Shown here piece after piece: positions 21,440 to 32,310 of a stretch of DNA of 64,000 nt. A program made the position numbers and the translations under genes. Numbering within the stretch: the first letter of the stretch is position 1; every line of letters starts with the position of its first letter. Source of the stretch: Notospermus geniculatus (taxonomy: Eukaryota; Nemertea; Pilidiophora; Heteronemertea; Lineidae); contig NMRB01000703.1 in assembly GCA_002633025.1 (NCBI GenBank), forward strand, positions 34,524 through 98,523, written 5' to 3'. Below the pieces are notes generated by a model, which saw nothing but the letters and a program-made list of their open reading frames with translations, ran no database searches and was not told where the DNA came from.

Positions 21440-22040
21440 TGTAGATTCCCAGTCTTGACCAAGAAAAAACACGTCCGCTTGTGACCTTGAGCAAGTCACT
21501 TTGTCTCACTTGCTTCACCCCACCCAGGTGTAAAAGGGTACCTGGCTGGTAGTGATGGTCTATGTGAATGTTAGTACCAGAGCGCTGAAATCAGCTGCCG
21601 GGTGGGCCCTGGGGACTCGTATCCCGGGACTCGTATATATCCCACATGAAAAAATACTTGTTTAGCGTCCCCTCCCGACCTGAAAAATGCCAAGACCCTA
21701 ATTTTTTTTGTAATGCATTTTCCATTAAAAAATTGCCTACTCTAAAATTTGAAAATTAAAAAAAAAATTATATGTTTTGACCTATCTTTTCAGCTAAAAC
21801 CTACTAAAAATTAAAATAACCTCCCTCCCGACCCTGAAAAACTAAAGTGCCCGGACGCTAAACAAGTAATTTTTTTATCTGGCCTAATACTCCCAGGGAG
21901 TGGAGAAATGAAATGAACAGACCTATAGCTGGGGTAAAAATAATGTGAAGCGCCCTTGACACTGCATTGCAGTAAAAGAGCACTATATAAAAGCTCACAT
22001 TAATACATGTATTATTATTATTATTATCCTCCCTCAAGTG
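21440..22040 (+). mobile_element. SINE with Deu-like core, interrupted
   Basis: GTGACCTTGAGCAAGTCACT, then CACCCAGGTGTAAAAGGGTACC, and at the 3' end AGAGCACTATATAAAAGC followed by an ATT repeat. This is the arrangement of Deu-domain SINEs with an (ATT)n tail. A MITE at 21655-21868 splits it. No intact tRNA-like head was recognised. Confidence 0.65.
21655..21868. mobile_element. MITE inserted in the SINE
   Basis: TACTTGTTTAGCGTCC at the left and GGACGCTAAACAAGTA at the right, about 214 bp apart, with a possible TA duplication. The internal CTCCCGACC.TGAAAAA motif occurs near both ends in the same direction. It interrupts a SINE, so it inserted later. Confidence 0.75.
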
Positions 22041-22271
22041 GGCAAAAAACACGAAAAAAAATGCACTCTTGAAACGGTACCTTCTACAGTTCGTCGCATC
22101 TACACATCACTTTAGAATTCACTAATTTCGACGCAATCAAACTTCCAATATGGCCGTACTTCCAATATGGCCAGTCGACCATCTTGAATTAAAATAGTAA
22201 ATTCTGACGGAAATAAGTCAGGTAAAGCGTGTAGGCCTACTCTTTTTCCCATCCTATCGTGTCTACGCAGA

Positions 22272-25193
22272 ATGCCGAAACGAAAATCGGAGGTTTCCAT
22301 CGAGAAATCCAAGAAGCCGAAGTCAACGAAGGCCGCCGCGTCATCATCGTCCACTGGCAAAACAGTAACAGACGCGCCTCCGATTGTCTCATCCACCAAG
22401 AAAGACTCCAGTTTAACCAGAACGGTGCCTGCTTCCTATCCAAAGTTGATCGACAAGGCGGAAGAAAAGAGAACCGGGGTAAGGACCAGTCGCTTCTTCC
22501 CAGAACCTGAGCTTGACAGCATGATATCAGCTATCAGGCGATAAATTGCAATGGTTCGGTGGCAAAAAGTGTCGCGGCGACCGAACGCCCAAGAAATACA
22601 TGTCGAATTTCCAATCGCTTGGCCCGGTCGCTTAGTTGAAAGTTTAGCCGCAGCGTAGCATGGGCTTGATTGAGCGATTTCGAAATCAACCTGGACGTCG
22701 CCGGCGACCACCCTGTTGGAGATGTCGCCTCTTGATCAGCCGCAAACAAGCTATCAGCACCCGAATAAACCCGATTGTGGTGTCGCCTTAAATATTTGTA
22801 GGCCAAGACGTCTATACTCGTCCTGTAAAACCGAAAATTTTCGTTGACCATACAGCTGAAAATGTGTTTCAACTAAGCGATTGCAAATTCAACCTGTTCT
22901 TCGCGACGTCTCTCCGTCGCGTACTTGCGTTTTTCGTATGTAACTGAAGAACGGCTGGGACTGTTGATCTAAAATTGCTGTGGTGCGTTTGGAGTGGTAG
23001 GAAGACACGTACACGTAATTGGAAATCACAGACACTTCGTTCCACCAAGATGGCTACCGTGGCAGCCATTTTGAAATTATTTTCCCGGGTGAAAACTGAA
23101 AAACCGCTGGAGGAATTGATCCTTCTTCATGACTGACGAAAAGCCAAGGTTGAATGCTACGGAATGGAGATGGATCAGACTCATGGGGTCCGGTCCCTCG
23201 ACTGATTCAAATCAAGCGCATTTAATATAACAACCAGGGTCCCTGGCTCACACCTTCCCCCTGAAATTCCAGGAAACTACGACTCTTGAGTTCGTCGCCA
23301 AGCCACCCAAACGAAATGATAAAGGGGAACTAGTCTTTGAAGGATACCCTGACCTCCGACCGAACATGTCGCCCAAGGAGGTGTTACAGGCCGGCAGCTT
23401 TGGTGGGACTTACTTCAGACCTATCAGTTCAGGAGTCACGGGTAGGCTACAGTACGACTGACGCGTATCGAGTCGGTTGATTTCTCTTTTGCGGAACGGT
23501 TATTGGTGAATAAAGGCCTGTACCCACTGACACGATTTTTTTGGCGGAGAGCGACAAAACGCCACGCTACTTTTTCAATGGTAGAAATCTTTTGTTTTTG
23601 CCTTTTGCTTGTGAAAATGACTGAGGCCAGCGCGAAATTGCGGCGTGAAAACGCGACAGTGGGTTCAATAGAGATGTCGGCGGGAGGATCCTTCAGTTTT
23701 AACCCCGTCAATACCAATCAGTTTGCCGTCTCACTATCTATTATGTAGGCAACTCATCCGTTTCGAATTTTTTTAAGGAAAGAAGTATAGTGGTGTACAT
23801 AAGGAACTTCCAGACGACTGGTTAGAGGGTCTGAAATAAGAATGTAGCGACAAAGGTAAAAATAGATAACGATGTAAAATAGAGCATGGAGGTATAAAAT
23901 AAGGTTCAGGTTTACTGGGGTATGATCTGACAATGGAAAAGTTGTGGCTAATCCTGATATAATAATATTTTATACCTCCATGAATAGAGTGAGTTAAGAT
24001 GACGATTGACGAAAATGATTTTGACGTCATATACATGTGCTCTACTGATCGTCCTGTCATTAAGTGATACGGTAAGATCTTTTGTTCAAGCAAGTGTCCA
24101 ACAGAAAATGTTGCCCTTCCTCATTCAGGTGACTTCGTCAACATATCGTGAATCTGTGAATACCTATGGAGTGAAATGTGGAGGCAGTCTTGAGATGTGG
24201 GAGGAGAGCGGGTGGATACACAAACAGGATCCATACGGATGGTTCCAGTGGTACTGCAGGTATGAAAGAATTATCTGAGCTTCTGAGGGACACTCCTGGG
24301 CCGTAGCTTTCTTTCGCTGGCGGGAGGGGGGTATTAAGCAGATAAGCTCAATGGATGTGTGGCTTCGCCTTCGGCGCCAAAGGGGCTGGTTCTGCGGGGG
24401 GGGGGGGGCTCCCCCAGAAAACCTTTGAAAATGAGAATCTCTGAGATGCGATTTGAGGTCAAGTTCCTGCACTCTGAGACATGAATAACAATGATCTTTT
24501 ATCCCATTTGATTTTGCTGAAAAAAACTGTTTTTGCGCAATTTGTCCCTGTGCTAGCTACGGGCCTGCTTTCATTCAACTGAACACAGAACTCAAAACTG
24601 TGCCAGATTTCAAATACTGAAGCATGATGAAAGACCCAAAGTGTTACGACGTATGCTTCTGAGGGTGAAGGGACAGGGTATTTTTAGTACACCCCTTATG
24701 GGTGTTGGGGAGTCCAGATACCATTTGCTTGTGAAGCCAAAGCCTTTATCCAATTTGGTAACTACATGTACTTGAATTGGGATGGCACCAAACTTGAAAC
24801 CAGACCCAAGCAATCATGTAGAAACATTTTGTTGCTGAAAAATTTAATGCATCCTATTGAATCCACAAGTTCTTGTACATGTCTTGGCGATATGTCTCTG
24901 AGTTCCCTTTCCCCTTTCCTTCTATTGACCCTGATATCATTTCCCATTTCCCTTTCAGGTTTTATCAAGGACGACGTACGCCAGATGACGACAGACAAAT
25001 CGGCCGCTGGCAGAGATGCGCAGGTGTCAAAGGTCGATGGCGTAACAACCTCATAACCAAATGTGTCAAAAGTGGTTGCGGATATGACAACAAGGGAGTG
25101 TCCCCTGTAGTACGACAGACATTACAACACTGGGGATATAGGCTTACAAAGGCCGACTTTGACGCTTATGTGAAGAAGAAGAAACTAGCATAG
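22272..25193 (+). CDS. Conserved protein of unknown function, one-base frameshift
   Basis: Five exons: 22272-22478, 23273-23441, 23778-23855, 24129-24259, 24959-25193. Joined without the extra base they give about 272 residues. The N-terminus is a Lys/Ser-rich, probably disordered and nuclear-type tail (starts MPKRKSEVSIEKSKKPKS). The conserved part has NMSPKEVLQAGSFGGTYFRP, KELPDDWLEGL, YGVKCGGSLEMW and DPYGWFQWYCRFYQGRR followed by DDDRQIGRW; I recall such Trp/Arg-rich motifs from uncharacterised proteins of fungi, algae and invertebrates, without known function. All phases fit except exon 3, which is 78 nt where 77 is needed; an extra A in the AAA at 23834 brings a TAA at 23837. Either an assembly error or a disabling allele. 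A poly(A) signal is at 25615-25620. Confidence 0.75.
22530..23270. other. Intron 1 of the 22 kb gene, nothing recognised
   Basis: Short open frames on both strands but none resembling a known protein. No clear inverted-repeat element was delimited. Confidence 0.45.
23884..23982. repeat. Hairpin element in intron 3 of the 22 kb gene
   Basis: CATGGAGGTATAAAATA at the left pairs with TATTTTATACCTCCATG at the right, with about 65 bases between. It starts about 30 bases downstream of the exon 3 donor. Confidence 0.65.
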
Positions 25194-25669
25194 TTCAATC
25201 AGTGTAAGTCCCAGCAGTTTATGGGACATTTAGCAGCGGATATTATGCAAGTTGTGTACGCACTTTCAGGCTACCAAGACTGCTGAGCATGGATTCTTGA
25301 CTTATTAACAGTGGTACCTCATCTTGAATCTGATACGCCCTTATCATGCTCATGCCCAACTTCCTACTTTAGCGCCCCCAACTTTGCATGAGGATTTGGA
25401 GCAAGCTGTCCCCTGATCACAGAATTTTTCGGTGTTTAACAGTTGTAACTTACTGCCATTCTCAGTTCAAGGATCTTACATGTATTTCGCTCACAATCTT
25501 TTATTGCCTTGTATCAAAAGTAGATACTATTTTTGCTCATATTTTACTGCCTCTAACTTCTTACATAGTATTGGCACTTTACCTCTGTGTTCATTTCATT
25601 TTTCTGTGAAAATCAATAAAGAACAAAATGCATTTTCTTCATGTTTGTTTGTGTCGGTCCCTTTTTAAC

Positions 25670-25872
25670 CAATGGGAGACTTTCCTGCCATTAAAGGCCG
25701 CCTGTTAACGGTCCTAGAACGTCACAAAATTTGACGTCAGACGTAAGCCATGGCCTTCACGTCATTATCGATGACGTCATGGCGTGCACTTGTTCTCTGT
25801 GACCTCATATTTCGTGACATCCTAGGACCGCTAACTTGTGGTGGCCTCTGACGGCAGGAAAGTCTCCCATTG
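25670..25872. repeat. Inverted-repeat element, CAATGGGAGACTTTCC ends
   Basis: CAATGGGAGACTTTCCTGCC and its reverse complement bound ~200 bp. Inside, AACGGTCCTAGAACGTCAC and GTGACATCCTAGGACCGCTA form a second pair of arms. A copy lacking the left end is at 26656-26823. Confidence 0.8.
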
Positions 25873-26392
25873 AATCAGAAGTAGTCCACTTCGTCCACCA
25901 CATGAGCGTACCTCGCCGGGCGATTTCCGATTTACACAGGCAAATGGACATTTTCAGTGGAATAGTCTGGTTTGTCCAGTTGCCTATGAAAATCGTAAAA
26001 CACGCGGCATGAAAAGCTCACGGGGCCGTCGTGATTTTTCGCAACGGGTCGTGTCCACATGTCGAGCGTTTTTTTATCACAGGGGAATGGACGAATCACA
26101 GTTAACGTGCCTAATTCTCTGAAAATTTCCCTGTAAAAATCGTAAAACACGCGACGTGAATCTCTGTTGAACCAGGCGATGATTGTACTTTTTTGCCGAC
26201 GCGCAGACTCGGCGTGAAATGGACGTCAAGCCTTCACGTTCTTGCAAAGAAAATTAAAGCTTATTTCGTTTTGTTTCGCGTCGCACAAAGCGAGGTTGAT
26301 ATGAGGAACTCTATCAAAAAGGACACCGTCAGTTATTGCCGAATGTCAGATCGCCTGCTATAAACTTTCATAACCATTTAGCGGGGTTCGTT

Positions 26393-26519
26393 GGCACACG
26401 AATTTTGTCAGGGTCAGGTCCGTAAAAAATCGATCAAATTGACTTTTGCGTTGTCGTATCCAGAAAACTATGGGCGAACGGACTGGAAATGGACCAGATC
26501 CGCGTGCCAGTGAACCCCG
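26393..26519. repeat. Inverted-repeat element, family A copy 4
   Basis: GGGGTTCGTTGGCACACGAA...GTGCCAGTGAACCCC, same orientation as copy 3. Confidence 0.75.
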
Positions 26520-27327
26520 CGATTCCTTGACGCGCGCGGCAAACGCCTTTTAGGCCTGCTTTCCATTTGCGCGTTTCCGTGCGCGGAAACGCTCGAAAGC
26601 ATTGTTTGTTTCCGCTTCGTTGGTACGGCGCGGAAAAAAACAATGCTTTCTTTCATAACGGTCCTAGAACGTCACAAAATTTGACGTCAGACGTAAGCCA
26701 TGGCCTTCACGTCATTATCGATGACGTCATGGCGTGCACTTGTTCTCCGTGACCTCATATTTCGTGACATCCTAGGACCGCTAACTTGTGGTGGCCTCTG
26801 ACGGCAGGAAAGTCTCCCATTGAATCAGAAGTTAGTCCACTTCGTCCACCACATGAGCGTACCTCGCCGGGCGATTTCCGATTTACACAGGCAAATGGAC
26901 ATTTTCAGTGGAATAGTCTGGTTTGTCCAGTTGCCTCACGGGGCCGTCGTGATTTTTCGCAACGGGTCGTGTCCACATGTCGAGCGTTTTTTTATCACAG
27001 GGGAATGGACGAATCACAGTTAACGTGCCTAATCCTCTGAAACTTTCCCTGTAAAAATCGTAAAACACGCGACGTGAATCCCTGTTGAACCAGGCGATGA
27101 TTGTACTTTTTTGCCGACGCGCAGACTCGGCGTGAAATGGACGTCAAGCCTTCACGTTCTTGCAAAGAAAATTAAAGCTTATTTCGTTCTCTTAATGTGC
27201 CGTCATCAGTTGTTGTTTCGCGTCGCACAAAGCGAGGTTGATATGAGGAACTCTATCAAAAAGGACACCGTCAGTTAATATTGCCGAATGTCAGATTGCC
27301 TGCTATAACTTTCACTAACCATTTAGC

Positions 27328-27473
27328 GGGGTTCGTTGGCACACGAATTTTGTCAGGGTCAGGTCCGTAAAAAATCGATCAAATTGACGTTGCGTTGCCG
27401 TATCCAGAAAACTATGGGCGAACGGACTGGAAATGGGACCAGATCCGCGTGCCAGTGAACCCCGCGATTCGGT
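27328..27473. repeat. Inverted-repeat element, family A copy 5
   Basis: Equivalent of copy 4 in the second unit of the ~950-bp tandem duplication. Confidence 0.75.
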
Positions 27474-27497
27474 GACGCGCGCGGCAAACGCCTTTTA

Positions 27498-27632
27498 GGC
27501 CTGCTTTCCATTTGCGCGTTTCCGTGCGCGGGAACGCTCGAAAGCATTGTTTGTTTCCGCTTCGTTGGTACGGCGCGGAAAAAAACAATGCTTTCTTTCC
27601 GCGCACGGAAACGCGCCAATGGGAAGCAGGCC
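27498..27632. repeat. Inverted-repeat element, GGCCTGCTTTCC ends
   Basis: GGCCTGCTTTCCATTTGCGC and GCGCCAATGGGAAGCAGGCC bound 135 bp, with inner arms GAAAGCATTGTTTG/AACAATGCTTTC. The matching copy in the first tandem unit (26550-26655) has lost its right end. Confidence 0.8.
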
Positions 27633-27715
27633 TTGTTTCCCGCCGCACTGCACGCAAAACAAAAGTAAATCGCGCGCGTTGCCCAATCGCACGCCGGGTG
27701 GAATACAGCCTTTAT

Positions 27716-27957
27716 ACGTTGTGATGTATGGGACAATTTCTCAACCTCTCTTTTTCCAGGCAGGGGACGGTTCCGCTAATCAAGTTTTTATATCCATGAA
27801 CGTCAATTTGTCAACACTGACACTAAGTGGCTCTCTTCGATGAATATCATCGAGCATTGTTAGCTATGCACAGTCACGCATGTTTTTTTCACCACAGGTT
27901 TTTGCCGCCTCATGTTGTCGAATTTGTAACCAATAATAAACACTGCTGATTTACCTC
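27716..27957 (+). repeat. Dispersed segment, second copy of 19485-19720
   Basis: Same order of motifs (ACGTTGTGAT, GGGGACGGTTCCGCTAA, AACACTGCTGATTTACC) with small indels relative to the first copy. Confidence 0.8.
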
Positions 27958-28133
27958 ATCCCTAAAAACCTCTTCCTTATTTCTCTGCTGTAGCCTACCC
28001 CACCCATCGGGATCTACCGGCGCCCCGGAGAGTGAAGCCCGGGCGCAGAAGATGACTTGATGAAGAAACAAGGAGCTGGACTAATAGAATATGAATTCAA
28101 TTGACTGATTTCAATAGAGGTAGGCCTACATTA

Positions 28134-28302
28134 CAGGCGCGGATCCAAGGGGGGGGCAAAGCCGGCCCGTGCCCCCTCTATTTTGTCGAAAATCTTTAAA
28201 ATTGACCGGGAAATTTTGAAAAGATGTTAAAATTTGACCGAGGTTTTCCACGATGTGCGCTGGCTGTGCCCCCTCTTTCCCATGATTCTGGATCCGCCCC
28301 TG
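28134..28302. repeat. GGATCC-ended inverted-repeat element, copy 1
   Basis: Begins AGGCGCGGATCCAAGGGGGG and ends CTGGATCCGCCCCTG, with GTGCCCCCTCTATTTTGTCG inside. Related copies are at 42497, 50100, 52801 and 60875. Confidence 0.7.
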
Positions 28303-28312
28303 CATTAAACAT

Positions 28313-28434
28313 TAGGGAGGTTTCACAAGCGCCCGGGTAGGCCCTACGACGACGTTTATCTATTGTGTGAGTATACCCAAACAATAGATAAACGTCGTCG
28401 TATGGCCTGACCGGGCGCTTACGTAACCTCCCTA
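28313..28434. repeat. Hairpin element, TAGGGAGGTT ends
   Basis: TAGGGAGGTTTCACAAGCGC pairs with GCGCTTACGTAACCTCCCTA, and the inner arms ACGACGACGTTTATCTATTG and CAATAGATAAACGTCGTCGT are perfect. 122 bp. MITE-like, with termini resembling those at 3334-3484. Confidence 0.85.
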
Positions 28435-28945
28435 TTATATATAGGCCTAACACGTTGACGATTTCTGATTCCGAAAATCAAGACCAGTGGTTCCAATCTT
28501 TGCCGCTCCACTCCCCGCGGCGCTATACGTCTGTTGCGCACGCGCAGTGTAGTGTTAAATGACGTCATTAGATGGAGCTTTTGTCGGGAATCCAGCTAAA
28601 ACCATCATCTACCATATTGGTCGATTTATCACATGTAGTCGAGGATTTCAGTAATTTTCCGAACAAACTCTATAAAAAGATTATACTGAACGTTATTTAT
28701 TTTGATGACCAACCTTTAGTGCACCTGTGAATGCAGGTTGTGTTGGTCTTGTAAGTGTGTAAAATGGACAAGTTATATATAGGTATGCGGTGTACTGTTG
28801 TGTTGTCTCAAAACTCTCATCAATCAACGTGTGAGTGCACACGCAGCATGTGCAGTAGCCTATGCACAGTATTATCATTATAGGCCTACATGCACTACAG
28901 GTCCCATTCATTTTTTATACAAGTTCTGTGGACAAACACCTGTGG

Positions 28946-29391
28946 CTTAGGCCACGAGAATGAAAGTTCCTGTTTTGCGTCCGAGCAAAAATGAAAAGTG
29001 ATGAGGCTTTTTTTCATTCATTATTCATTATTTGATTTCTACAAGCAACAAGAGCTTTCCAAGTCATCAAAACATCTTAGATCATGACACTTTTCATTTC
29101 ATTTACTAGTATCTTGAGTAGTAGGCCCTAAATGAATGAAAGCATGACAAGGTCTTCGTAGCCAGCTCGCTGGTGACGGCCGACACTACTGAAGGTGAGG
29201 CGCAAGATGTGTTTACTATGTAGATTTGACGATATGGATGCTTGGGAATAGAGCATTTGTTGTGTTTTGTGCGATTTTGGGGGGATTTTTTTGGGAATAA
29301 TGAAATTTGAAATAATGAACTTTTTTGGGGGGCGCTGTCGGGACATGCGGGCGGTGGACACAAAACAGGAACTTTCATTCTAATGGCCTTA
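28946..29391. repeat. Inverted-repeat element, ~446 bp
   Basis: GAATGAAAGTTCCTGTTTTG near 28957 pairs with CAAAACAGGAACTTTCATTC near 29361, with GGCC on the outside at each end. No transposase ORF inside. Confidence 0.75.
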
Positions 29392-29394
29392 GGC

Positions 29395-29790
29395 CTATTT
29401 CACTAATTGGCGACCTTCTTGGGGGGCAATGATCGGGATTCTAAATTCGTTCCTGCTGGTGCCCTGGGCCGGAGAAGTGGGGTTTGTTTGATGTTGAGTC
29501 ATCATGGCGTGGAAGCCTCCAGTTTAATACCAGGGTTTCTGCCAGAAATATTTTTGAGGGTAGGCCTATGCAGTTCTTCAAAATCAGCAAAAACCCATGA
29601 AATTAAAGAAAATGGCCCTTCATCTGTGTACTTGGAAGATGGGTAGATGATGGTGGCCTGGTTGACTTGTATTGAGCATCTATAATGGCCTGTTTATGAA
29701 TGTTCCTTTCAATACTCATAAGGTATTACACTACAGCAGAACTATTATTTTTTACAGCTGTGGATGACAACCTCAGACCTGCCCACATGC
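29395..29790. other. Upstream region of the RFX-like gene
   Basis: No coding exon recognised. A splice acceptor at about 29756 suggests that a non-coding first exon lies further upstream. GGGTTTCTGCCAG near 29537 is shared with sequence near 49788 and is probably repeat-derived. Confidence 0.4.
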
Positions 29791-29791
29791 A

Positions 29792-30896
29792 ATGGCTAGC
29801 GATAACAAATATGACAAGAAGGCACTCAAGAAGCAGACTGAGAAGGCTCACATCTCCACAGTCAGTAGTACCATTCACTGGTATGTAGTTGTTAGATTAT
29901 TAAAAATGAACAGTAGGCCTCAGTGCCCTTGGTACTAATGATTGATAGACTTCTGACACACCTAGGCATGAGGCAGGCAATACTCAGGCAGCATGCAGGG
30001 CTGTAGGAATGAGGGGGGGGGGGCAGTGGGCAGCTGCCCCCTCCCCCAATACATGTATTTGGCTTGTCAAAAATAAAAATTTGGCAGGCTGGGCATCTGA
30101 GTAAGTATTGTCATCATATTCATCAGGATTCATGTTAAAATTCTTGTGTTTTAGGATAATTTCTAATGTGGAGGCAAAGCCAGGGGCCAGATGTTCGGTC
30201 GAGGAATTGTACCAACGGTACTGTGCGGGGATGACCCAACTAGAGCTGAAGCCTTTGGGCTTGAATTCTTTTGGGAAAAAACTTAGAATAGTGCACAAAA
30301 GTGTGACACGTCAACATGGCTATAAAAAGCAGGACAAGTACATTGGGATAATGTTGAAGGTTAAGGAAGAAAATTCAGAGCCAAACCAGTCAGTGACAAC
30401 CGAGCAGGTGCTGACATCATTCGACTGGCCAAGTGACATGTTCATACGATGCGCCAACGGCATGCACGAGATTCTTTATAAAAAGCCTGATACATCTGTT
30501 AATAAAATGGATGTTACACTCTCTTTGCTCATTGCACACACAGGTGACATAACGCTTAGAGCGCTGGGTGTTGACGTAAACCCAGAATTAATAGGCATAC
30601 CTGGACATCTTGAGGAAGTGAATGTTGAAATAATCGACTGGATGTTAGATTGTCTCCGGAATGCACGCCTCTGTTCAGGATTTACAGGTGAGGAGATACA
30701 CAGGGAAAGAATCTTTCGGGAGAAATGGTGTGTGGATGGTGTTAACAAATGGACCAACAGGTCCATTAGCTGCAAGATTGTTATTCCAGTAAATTCGACG
30801 AAAATAAAGCAGGTATGTTCCACATGCAGGGATATTGGGAGTCAACAAAATAAGATGATGGATTTGAATGAAACTGACGAAGACAATGACCTGTGA
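29792..30896 (+). CDS. Divergent RFX-type winged-helix protein
   Basis: Two exons, 29792-29880 and 30155-30896, joined in phase inside a Trp codon, give 276 residues. The start follows a splice acceptor at 29756, so an upstream exon is likely. Residues ~25-95 resemble the RFX DNA-binding winged helix: STIHWIISNVEAKPGARCSV, ELYQRYC, LKPLGLNSFGKKLR and a closing DKYIGIML, where RFX proteins have NAASFGKLIR and SKYHYYGI. RFX factors bind X-box DNA, including ciliary and MHC-II promoters. Here several DNA-contact arginines of the RFX signature seem replaced (VTRQHGYKKQ for RTRRLGTRG), so DNA binding is not assured. The C-terminal two thirds have no family I recognise; a CSTCRD pair of cysteines and an acidic tail are visible. 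Poly(A) signal at 30990-30995. Confidence 0.65.
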
Positions 30897-30996
30897 CCAC
30901 TTCACCGAGATCCCCCAGTGATGCAGATTGGGTGACCTTTCCAATGAATCACCTGGAATCTTATTCTATCCGGCTCATGTCAGAAAAAAAATAAAC

Positions 30997-32085
30997 ATCT
31001 TCAATCAGGGGCTTTAGGCATCACAAAGGTGAAATGAGAATGCAGGCAAAAATTAGAAAATCTGGTTTTGTACTGGTTTTTTAAAAGTTCGATTCAAAAT
31101 ATTATCTTGTATGCAAAAATTTGATAAATAAAGTACAGTTAAAGTTAATTCACAGAAACATGTTTTTTGTCGTTTTGGTTGGTGCGTCATGATATGGTGT
31201 GCAGCTACACTCAATATGGTATCAGTCTCAGGCAGATGTTCTCCCATTAAGCCCACTTATTTCTCTCTCTGGATCTCTCTCTCCATCCAATCTGTGGTTT
31301 CATCAGGATAACTCAAAGAGTATGTCGTGTATCACGCCAAAAATTTCAGGAATAATAAATATGCATATAACACAGAACCCTATTGATTCTTGGTGTCATC
31401 CGAATACAATAGATGAATTACCGGTACAATACACATGCTTTTACTATCAAAACTAACTTCAATTTTCTGCATCCAAGCCCTAGTTCTGTTCAACAAAAAT
31501 AGTTTGTTGAACAAAAACTAATTTTTCTTTAAAAAGATATTAATTCTAGATCCAAAGATATTACATAAAAGAAATTCTTTGTCAGCAGAAACTAATTCTC
31601 TGTCAACAGAAATTAATTCTCTGTCAACAAAAATTAAATCTTTGTCAGCAAAAATTAATTCTCTCAACAGAAATTAATTCCTTGCCTACAGAAATTAATT
31701 CCTTGTCTGCAAAAATTAATTCCTTGTCTGCAAAAATTAATTCCTTGTCTCAGTAATTAATTCTTTAAAAATCAATTCCGTCGACGAAAAATCAAATGCC
31801 TGAGAAAAATCAAAAATCAATTGCCCACTCTGCCAATCAGCAAATTTTGCAATGCACATTCAATTCTTGTGAACATGCCTCATACATGTAGGAAATAAAG
31901 CCCCCACCCCCTGCACATGATTGGGTTTTACCTCATCCCTGGAAAGATGACTGCGCTTTATAACTGAACGATCAATGAACATCACAATAAACCAACGAAA
32001 TTTCTGATGTAACTTATGTACAGTTATATTTTACAATTTCCTTGAAATACATTACAACAAGTGTAGTTAACAGCATTGCAAAGAG
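30997..32085. other. Spacer between the RFX-like gene and MRPL19
   Basis: Apart from the minisatellite at 31557-31770 no structure was recognised. AT-rich. Confidence 0.5.
31557..31770. repeat. Minisatellite, ~21-bp unit
   Basis: About ten degenerate units of TTAATTCTCTGTCAACAGAAA type, with variants CTTTGTCAGCA and CCTTGTCTGCA. The last two full units are identical. No spacers, so not a CRISPR-like array. Confidence 0.88.
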
Positions 32086-32310
32086 AGATTTATTACCTGC
32101 ACTGCTGCAAACATCCCCCAGACAACTGGTAGGCATTGCAGAGAACCAGACAAAGCTACCAAAGGACTTTGTGCCTTGTATTGTTCTTCACAATTTTGGC
32201 ATCAATACAGATACCAGATACATGTACTTACAGTAAAGCTCTCAAAATCCTCAGGCAGCTATAAAGATAGTCCAACTCAGCACATATACCGGTATGTACA
32301 GACATGAAAA

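Larger units (their letters stand above)
25706..27596. repeat. ~950-bp tandem duplication
   Basis: TAACGGTCCTAGAACG begins at 25706 and at 26656 and the following ~940 bases match. The second unit lacks about 34 bases (after 26936) present in the first and carries some short insertions. The body of each unit is related to the 597-bp units at 17.5-18.7 kb. Confidence 0.88.

Noticed and set aside
24006-24278. ORF starting at 24006 as an independent small secreted protein
   Set aside because: Its C-terminal half is exon 4 of the 22 kb gene with a good acceptor at 24127-24128 and donor at 24260-24261; the upstream part is intron.
31557-31770. Regular repeats that could suggest a CRISPR-like array
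   Set aside because: Units abut without unique spacers and the genome is eukaryotic; it is a minisatellite.
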